Below, piece by piece: positions 34,342 through 38,460 of a DNA stretch of 38,460 bases. The notes under the pieces are model-generated. The model was given only the letters and a program-made list of their open reading frames with translations, was not told where the DNA came from and ran no database searches. The DNA comes from Nitrospirae bacterium RBG_16_64_22 (lineage in GTDB: Bacteria > Nitrospirota > RBG-16-64-22): positions 17,150 to 55,609 of the forward strand of contig MHEK01000001.1 of NCBI GenBank assembly GCA_001803795.1, written 5' to 3'. The stretch's first letter is position 1, and each line of letters begins with the position of its first letter. The position numbers were made by a program, and so were the translations under genes.

Positions 34342-34383
34342 GGAAAAAGCCCTGGAATGGGTTGATGGGACCACGAAAGGCTC

Positions 34384-34476
34384 ATTGGAAATTGGAAATT
34401 GCAAATTGGAAATTGGAAAACGAATGACAAATACCACAATTTTGAAATTTACAATTTGCAATTTCCAATTTCCAAT
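34384..34476. repeat. Long inverted repeat built of ATTGGAA heptamers
   Basis: The left arm (34384-34408) is a run of ATTGGAA-type heptamers, continuing imperfectly to 34418. The right arm (34452-34476) is its perfect 25-base reverse complement, with 43 bases between. The element is very A/T-rich in a GC-rich setting and lies between the GGDEF-EAL stop and the ffh promoter. It could fold into a long hairpin and act as terminator or insulator. Confidence 0.88.
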
Positions 34477-34499
34477 TCTTACTCTCCCACAATCCGATC

Positions 34500-36599
34500 C
34501 TAACCGAGGTGGGAGTCCGCGATGTGCGGGAAGAAAGGCCGTCCTTCCCGCAGGAACTGGGTCATGGCCTCGCCCGGGACCGCCGGGCTGAAGAAACACC
34601 CCTGGATCTGGTCACAGCGGTTCCTGCGAAGAAAGGCCATCTGCTCTTCGGTCTCCACCCCTTCGGCGATGACCTTGAGCCCCAGGTTGTGGGCGAGCAG
34701 GATGATGGCGCTTGCGATCGCGGCGTCGCTCGGGTCGGTGGCGATGTTCCGGATGAACGACGTGTCGATCTTGAGTTTGTCGACGGGGAAGTGCTTGAGG
34801 TAGTTGAGATAGGAGTGCCCCGTGCCGAAATCGTCGATCGCGATCTGGACGCCCATCGCCCTGATGTCCCGCAGAGTCTCGATCGTCGGCTCGGCGTTCG
34901 GGATGATGAGGCTCTCCGTCAGCTCCAGCTCCAGGAATCGGGGCTCCAGGCCGGTTTCGCCGAGAACGCGGTCAACCATTTTCACGAGGTCTTTTTCCCT
35001 GAGCTGGCGGCTGGAGAGATTGACGCCCATCTTCATGGGTGGAAAACCGGCCGATTGCCAGGCCTTGTTCTGGGCGCAGGCGGTCCGGAGGACCCACTCG
35101 CCGATCGGAACGATCATCCCGGTCTGTTCCGCAAGCGGAATGAAGTCCGTGGGCGAGATGATCCCCCAGGTGGGGTGCAGCCAGCGGATGAGCGCTTCCA
35201 TTCCCACGATCTCTCCCGTTCGCAGATCGACCTGAGGTTGGTAGTACATGGCGAACTCGGCCCGCTCCAGGGCGTGGCGCAGGCCGGTCTCCATCGCTAG
35301 CCGCTCGTGGGCCTTGATCGTCATGATGGGCGAATAGAACTGGTACTGGTTTCCGCCCTGCTCCTTGGCCCTGTACATGGCCGCGTCGGCGTTCTTGAGA
35401 AGGGTCTGCGCCTCGGCGCCGTCGGTCGGGAAGAGCGTGATTCCGATGCTGGCCGTGATGAACAGTTCATGCCCTTCCACGACGAAGGGCTGAGAGAGAA
35501 GGTCGAGGAGTTTTTTCGCGACGGTGGCGGCGTCCTGCGCGTGCGACATGTACGTCAGAATGATGTTGAACTCGTCGCCGCCGAGCCGCGCGAAGGTGTC
35601 GCCGTCGCGGACGATGACCGAGAGGCGGTGCCCGGCTTCCTTGAGAAGCTGATCGCCGATCGTGTGGCCCAGCGTGTCGTTGATGACCTTGAAGCGGTCG
35701 AGATCGAGAAAGAGGAGGGCGACGGGGTTCTTGAGGCGCTGGGCCTGGGAGATCGCCTGGTGCAACCGGTCGATGAACAGCAGGCGGTTCGGGAGGTTGG
35801 TCAGGGGGTCGTGGTGGGCGAGATGGTTGAGGCGCGACTCTGAGTCAAGGAGCCGGGCGGAGGCCTCGTTCAACGCTTCTCCGAGCTGTTCGATCTCGAC
35901 GGTCGTACGGTCCACGGGGATCTTGTTCCCCCGAAGCTCGTCGAGCTTCTGGGCGAAGACGGTCGCGCGCCGGATGGCCCGCATGGGGCGGCCGAGAAAA
36001 GCGAGAAGAAGCGCCGTGCTCGCGAGGATCGCGAGGACGACGGCGATCAGGCTGCTCTTCCTGATCTGCCCGCGGATCTCGCCGATCGTCCGCAAAGAGT
36101 GCTCGATCCGGACCCAGCCGAGAATGCCGCCGCTCGCGACCGGGCGCCAGACGGCCAGACGGTCCGCCTCCCGCTGGACAATGGACCCGCCGGAGTCGGA
36201 CAACGCGGGAGGCGTGAGGGGGGGCTCGCCGAACCGGACGCGGGCGGGGGCGTTGTTCTCCGTGCGGACGACGTCGCCCACGCGGCGGCCGCCCGCGTCG
36301 GTCACCTGGATGCTCAAGACCCCGGGGAACTCGGCCGATTGGATGAGAATCTGCTCGAGCGAGGCGAAGTCGCGGACGACGAGGTAATCCGCGCTGGCCG
36401 TCGCCAGGTTCTGGGCCAGAGTGTGGATCTCCATCAGGATCGTCTTCTCGGCGATGGCCGACTGTTCCCTGGCCGTGTACCAACCGTAGAGGGCGATCGT
36501 GATCGCGAGCATCAGGCCGGAGAGCAGGGCCAGTTGCGCGTGAAGGCTTCTCGGCCAGAGCCGGTTTCCGAGCGAGAGGTTGTTCTTCGTTCGATTCAT
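34500..36599 (-). CDS. Membrane GGDEF-EAL protein
   Basis: A 699-residue c-di-GMP enzyme. Membrane helix 1 lies at about 20-40, then a periplasmic sensor domain of about 120 residues (TLAQNLATASADYLVVRDFASLEQIL), helix 2 at about 175-195, and a HAMP-like segment. The GGDEF domain has an intact GGDEF at 340-344 and an inhibitory RxxD at 331-334. The EAL domain has E468-A-L and LTESLI, with IDDFGTGHSYLNYL. Both active sites look complete, so it may make or degrade c-di-GMP depending on signal. The upstream neighbour, a periplasmic PhnD-like binding protein, is a candidate signal partner. I chose the ATG at 36599; the longer frame would run into that gene. Confidence 0.94.
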   Translation of the reverse strand: MNRTKNNLSLGNRLWPRSLHAQLALLSGLMLAITIALYGWYTAREQSAIAEKTILMEIHTLAQNLATASADYLVVRDFASLEQILIQSAEFPGVLSIQVTDAGGRRVGDVVRTENNAPARVRFGEPPLTPPALSDSGGSIVQREADRLAVWRPVASGGILGWVRIEHSLRTIGEIRGQIRKSSLIAVVLAILASTALLLAFLGRPMRAIRRATVFAQKLDELRGNKIPVDRTTVEIEQLGEALNEASARLLDSESRLNHLAHHDPLTNLPNRLLFIDRLHQAISQAQRLKNPVALLFLDLDRFKVINDTLGHTIGDQLLKEAGHRLSVIVRDGDTFARLGGDEFNIILTYMSHAQDAATVAKKLLDLLSQPFVVEGHELFITASIGITLFPTDGAEAQTLLKNADAAMYRAKEQGGNQYQFYSPIMTIKAHERLAMETGLRHALERAEFAMYYQPQVDLRTGEIVGMEALIRWLHPTWGIISPTDFIPLAEQTGMIVPIGEWVLRTACAQNKAWQSAGFPPMKMGVNLSSRQLREKDLVKMVDRVLGETGLEPRFLELELTESLIIPNAEPTIETLRDIRAMGVQIAIDDFGTGHSYLNYLKHFPVDKLKIDTSFIRNIATDPSDAAIASAIILLAHNLGLKVIAEGVETEEQMAFLRRNRCDQIQGCFFSPAVPGEAMTQFLREGRPFFPHIADSHLG

Positions 36600-36610
36600 C
36601 GGCGGTTGAA

Positions 36611-36715
36611 GAACCCCGCCTTGGAAGGCGGGGATTCTCCGACCTCCAAGGTATTTGTCGTTATTTGCATTCGTGCGCCTTGACCCCGCCCCAAGGGGCG
36701 GGGACTCGGGCGCAC
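36611..36715 (-). repeat. Dispersed palindromic element, copy 2
   Basis: On the minus strand this element starts eight bases after the PhnD-like stop. A first hairpin has outer arms GTGCGCC/GGCGCAC (36709-36715 with 36673-36679) and inner arms CCCCGCCCC/GGGGCGGGG. Then come GAATGCAAATAACGA and a second hairpin CCCCGCC-TTCCAA-GGCGGGG, followed by TTCTTCAAC. The 36611-36679 part aligns with copy 1 at 15851-15920. It may act as terminator or attenuator between the two genes. Confidence 0.8.
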
Positions 36716-36723
36716 TTTTCGGT

Positions 36724-37560
36724 TCATCGGACGACGTACCTGTCAAGGCCGAGCTGTTCGAGCGGTTTGTAGTCCCGCGCGTAGTCGGCTTGGACGGGTT
36801 TCGGCATTTGTACTTCGTTCAGGATGCGCCGGCCGTCGCCGTCGCCGGTCATTTGCAGGATGTTTTCGACGACGGATTTCCGCAGTTTGAGGCTCACGCG
36901 CGGATGGGCGGAGAAGGGATGCGTGACCATGCCGGGCGTCTCGTAGAGAACGCGGAGCTCGGCCCGCACTTCGGGCGTGTCCCTTTCGAACGTCTTGTTC
37001 GCGGCGCTTCCGGCCCGCGTCATTCCCAGGATGACGTTCCGGTAGACGTTCGTGTGGCTGACGACGTAGCGCGGGGTGATCCGGATTTTCTCCTTCTCGG
37101 CCAGGAGGGCGCGCATGTAGAGAGAGGCCGCGCACGAATTGGGCGCCGGAAAGGCGACCTCCATTCCGTCCAGGTCCCTGACCGTCTTGACCGCGCTGTC
37201 CTTGCGGACCACCAGGATTCCCTTGAGCGGGCTCCCGCCGTCGCGGACAAGAGGAACGTAGCCGACCGGCCCGAAGACCCTGGCCTGTTCGTATGGGTTC
37301 AGGAAGGCGAAGTCCGGGATTCCCTTGAAGACGTCGTTCTCGAATTCCGAAAGCGTCTGGTAGATCTTCAGGCGGATCTCCGTCCCGGTCGCTTCAGACA
37401 GGCGCTTGGCGAACGGGGCCCAGGCCCGGTGGGCCGCGAGCGGCGGGAGTTGCGGGACGACGGCAAGGGTATAGGTTGGCTTCGCTTCATCAGCGGCGGC
37501 CGGAAGAACCCAAAGAGATACCGCGGCGAATAACGCCGCGCAGAGGTGGAACGCCGTCAT
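36724..37560 (-). CDS. PhnD-like phosphate/phosphonate-type periplasmic binding protein
   Basis: Two hundred and seventy-eight residues. A signal peptide (about 1-23, AAVSLWVLPAAADEA) precedes a type-II binding-protein fold of the PhnD/Phosphonate-bd family: YTLAVVPQLPP, FAKRLSEATG, FAFLNPYEQARVFG, GILVVRKDSAVKTVRDLDGMEVAFPAPNSCAAS, RYVVSHTNVYRNVILG. No permease or ATPase gene follows. The next gene is a membrane GGDEF-EAL protein, so the binding protein may present a ligand to that sensor instead of feeding a transporter. The upstream gap (37561-37777) has a TATGAT-like box near 37630 but no clear -35. Confidence 0.9.
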   Translation of the reverse strand: MTAFHLCAALFAAVSLWVLPAAADEAKPTYTLAVVPQLPPLAAHRAWAPFAKRLSEATGTEIRLKIYQTLSEFENDVFKGIPDFAFLNPYEQARVFGPVGYVPLVRDGGSPLKGILVVRKDSAVKTVRDLDGMEVAFPAPNSCAASLYMRALLAEKEKIRITPRYVVSHTNVYRNVILGMTRAGSAANKTFERDTPEVRAELRVLYETPGMVTHPFSAHPRVSLKLRKSVVENILQMTGDGDGRRILNEVQMPKPVQADYARDYKPLEQLGLDRYVVR

Positions 37561-37777
37561 AACTCCATCGCTAGGGAGACGGATTGAAGCTCGCTTGTGC
37601 GACTCAAAGGGGCTGTAGCAGAAAAGATATCATACGGATGGATCGATTACCCGGATTTTTCAGCGTTTCCGCTGGCTTTTCACTCGGTTGAGGGTCTCGA
37701 TCGGCGAGCGCGGCGAAAGGGGTCTGTCCCGGCTCCGCTCCCGCCCATCAGAACCGGAAAAGCCGGCAAGATTCCCC

Positions 37778-38460
37778 TTACGTTTCCTTTTGCGTCGTTT
37801 CGGCTCCTCCGGTCTTGTCAATGCACATCACCAGGAAGGCGCCGAAGGGGAGAGTGTGCAGGAGCGGGAACCTCTCGCACGAACGCGTAAGCGGAAGGAC
37901 GTGGAGCGGGCAGAGGAGCGTCGTTCTCCAAACGGGTTTGCGGCCGGCTTCCCGTTCGATCAGCCGGGCGAGCTCCGGGGGCGAGAAGAAACGCGCCCCG
38001 CGGTAGACGGTCGGGATGAAGAGCCCCTTGATCCGGCGAGCGGTCGTGATGATCGACCAGCGGTTGAGGACGGCGACGGCGACTCTACAGCGGGCGACGC
38101 GAAGGGCCTCCCGGACGGCCCGGGCGGGATCGGGGATGAACTCCAGAGACGTGATGAGCGTGACGACGTCGAACGACTTGTCCGCGAACGGGAGGGCCTC
38201 TCCGGCGCCGCGGACCAGGCCGATTCCCGCTTCCGCCCGCGGACGGGCGGCTTTGAGCATCTCGGCCGACGGCTCTACGCCGATGCGCCGGCCTGCTTGA
38301 CCCAAGGCCGAGAGCCAGCGAGCGGTGCCGCATCCGACGTCGAGGACCGACTCGCCCGGCTGGACGTTTAAAAGCGATTCGAGAAGTTCCCGCTCAAGAA
38401 CGTCGGCGGAGCGGCCCCAGGGAGTTTCGTACCAGGCGTCGTAGCGCGAAGCGAGGTCGG
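37778..38460 (-). CDS. Class I SAM-dependent methyltransferase (start lies beyond the right edge)
   Basis: The visible 227 codons contain SAM-binding motif I VLDVGCGTARWLSAL, the acidic end of strand 2 (GVEPSAEML), LPFADKSFDVVTLITSLEF and the following PDPARAVREALRVAR. The upstream RYDAWYETPWGR segment is typical of UbiE/BioC-like small-molecule methyltransferases. The C-terminal part (RFFSPPELARLI, a lid segment, then LPFGAFLVMCIDKTG) fits the Methyltransf_11/25 group. The substrate cannot be told. The ATG-like start at 38305 is internal, since the frame and motif I continue upstream of it. Confidence 0.9.
   Translation of the reverse strand, partial: DLASRYDAWYETPWGRSADVLERELLESLLNVQPGESVLDVGCGTARWLSALGQAGRRIGVEPSAEMLKAARPRAEAGIGLVRGAGEALPFADKSFDVVTLITSLEFIPDPARAVREALRVARCRVAVAVLNRWSIITTARRIKGLFIPTVYRGARFFSPPELARLIEREAGRKPVWRTTLLCPLHVLPLTRSCERFPLLHTLPFGAFLVMCIDKTGGAETTQKET

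Noticed and set aside
34384-34476. Heptamer arrays as a CRISPR array
   Set aside because: Units are seven bases with no spacers, and no cas gene is nearby.

Overview
The window is a GC-rich chromosomal segment from a Gram-negative (diderm) bacterium. The evidence is an OmpA-type outer-membrane protein, Tat genes, periplasmic binding proteins, a class A PBP and abundant c-di-GMP genes. A MqnD-like protein suggests menaquinone by the futalosine route. The mix (Ycf46-like AAA protein, HD-GYP, ffh-rpsP-khpA-rimM-trmD cluster) resembles Nitrospirota, NC10 or Desulfobacterota, but I cannot fix the phylum by eye. Genes are dense: no stretch over 300 bases lacks a gene, and I see no rRNA, tRNA or CRISPR array. 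Both edges cut a gene: a sensor histidine kinase on the left and a SAM methyltransferase on the right.

Layout. 1-498: histidine kinase start (minus). 629-5474: a defence-like module (minus) under its own promoter. It holds a type IIG restriction-modification enzyme whose reading frame runs on into a Fic domain, a small VbhA/FicA-like antitoxin frame inside the junction in another frame, and an overlapping HEPN-like gene. 5584-8091: tatC, tatA and an OmpA-family porin (minus). 8314-11888: dprA-topA (plus), promoted divergently from ompA. 11876-14164: mqnD-like, old-yellow-enzyme and thioredoxin genes, overlapping or closely spaced (minus). 14338-15843: Ycf46-like AAA ATPase (plus). 15946-22678: TPR lipoprotein-size protein, PBP1A, nadC, valS (minus). 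22829-27213: HD-GYP, HEAT-repeat and GAF-GGDEF genes forming one c-di-GMP operon (minus). 27399-30993: two half-transporters of a heterodimeric ABC exporter (plus). 31060-34274: trmD, rimM, khpA, rpsP, ffh (minus). 34500-37560: a PhnD-like binding protein followed by a membrane GGDEF-EAL protein (minus). 37778-38460: methyltransferase.

The most unusual part is 629-5474. A type IIG enzyme, a Fic AMP-transferase-like domain, an antitoxin carrying the Fic-inhibitory motif and a putative HEPN ribonuclease lie in one overlapping, apparently co-transcribed unit. This looks like a restriction system wired to abortive effectors. Other points: a palindromic repeat inserted beside the methyltransferase catalytic motif; a ~70-base dispersed palindromic element placed 7-8 bases after two unrelated stop codons; an N-terminal domain apparently shared by neighbouring HEAT and HD-GYP proteins; and a binding-protein/GGDEF-EAL pair reminiscent of NspS-MbaA.
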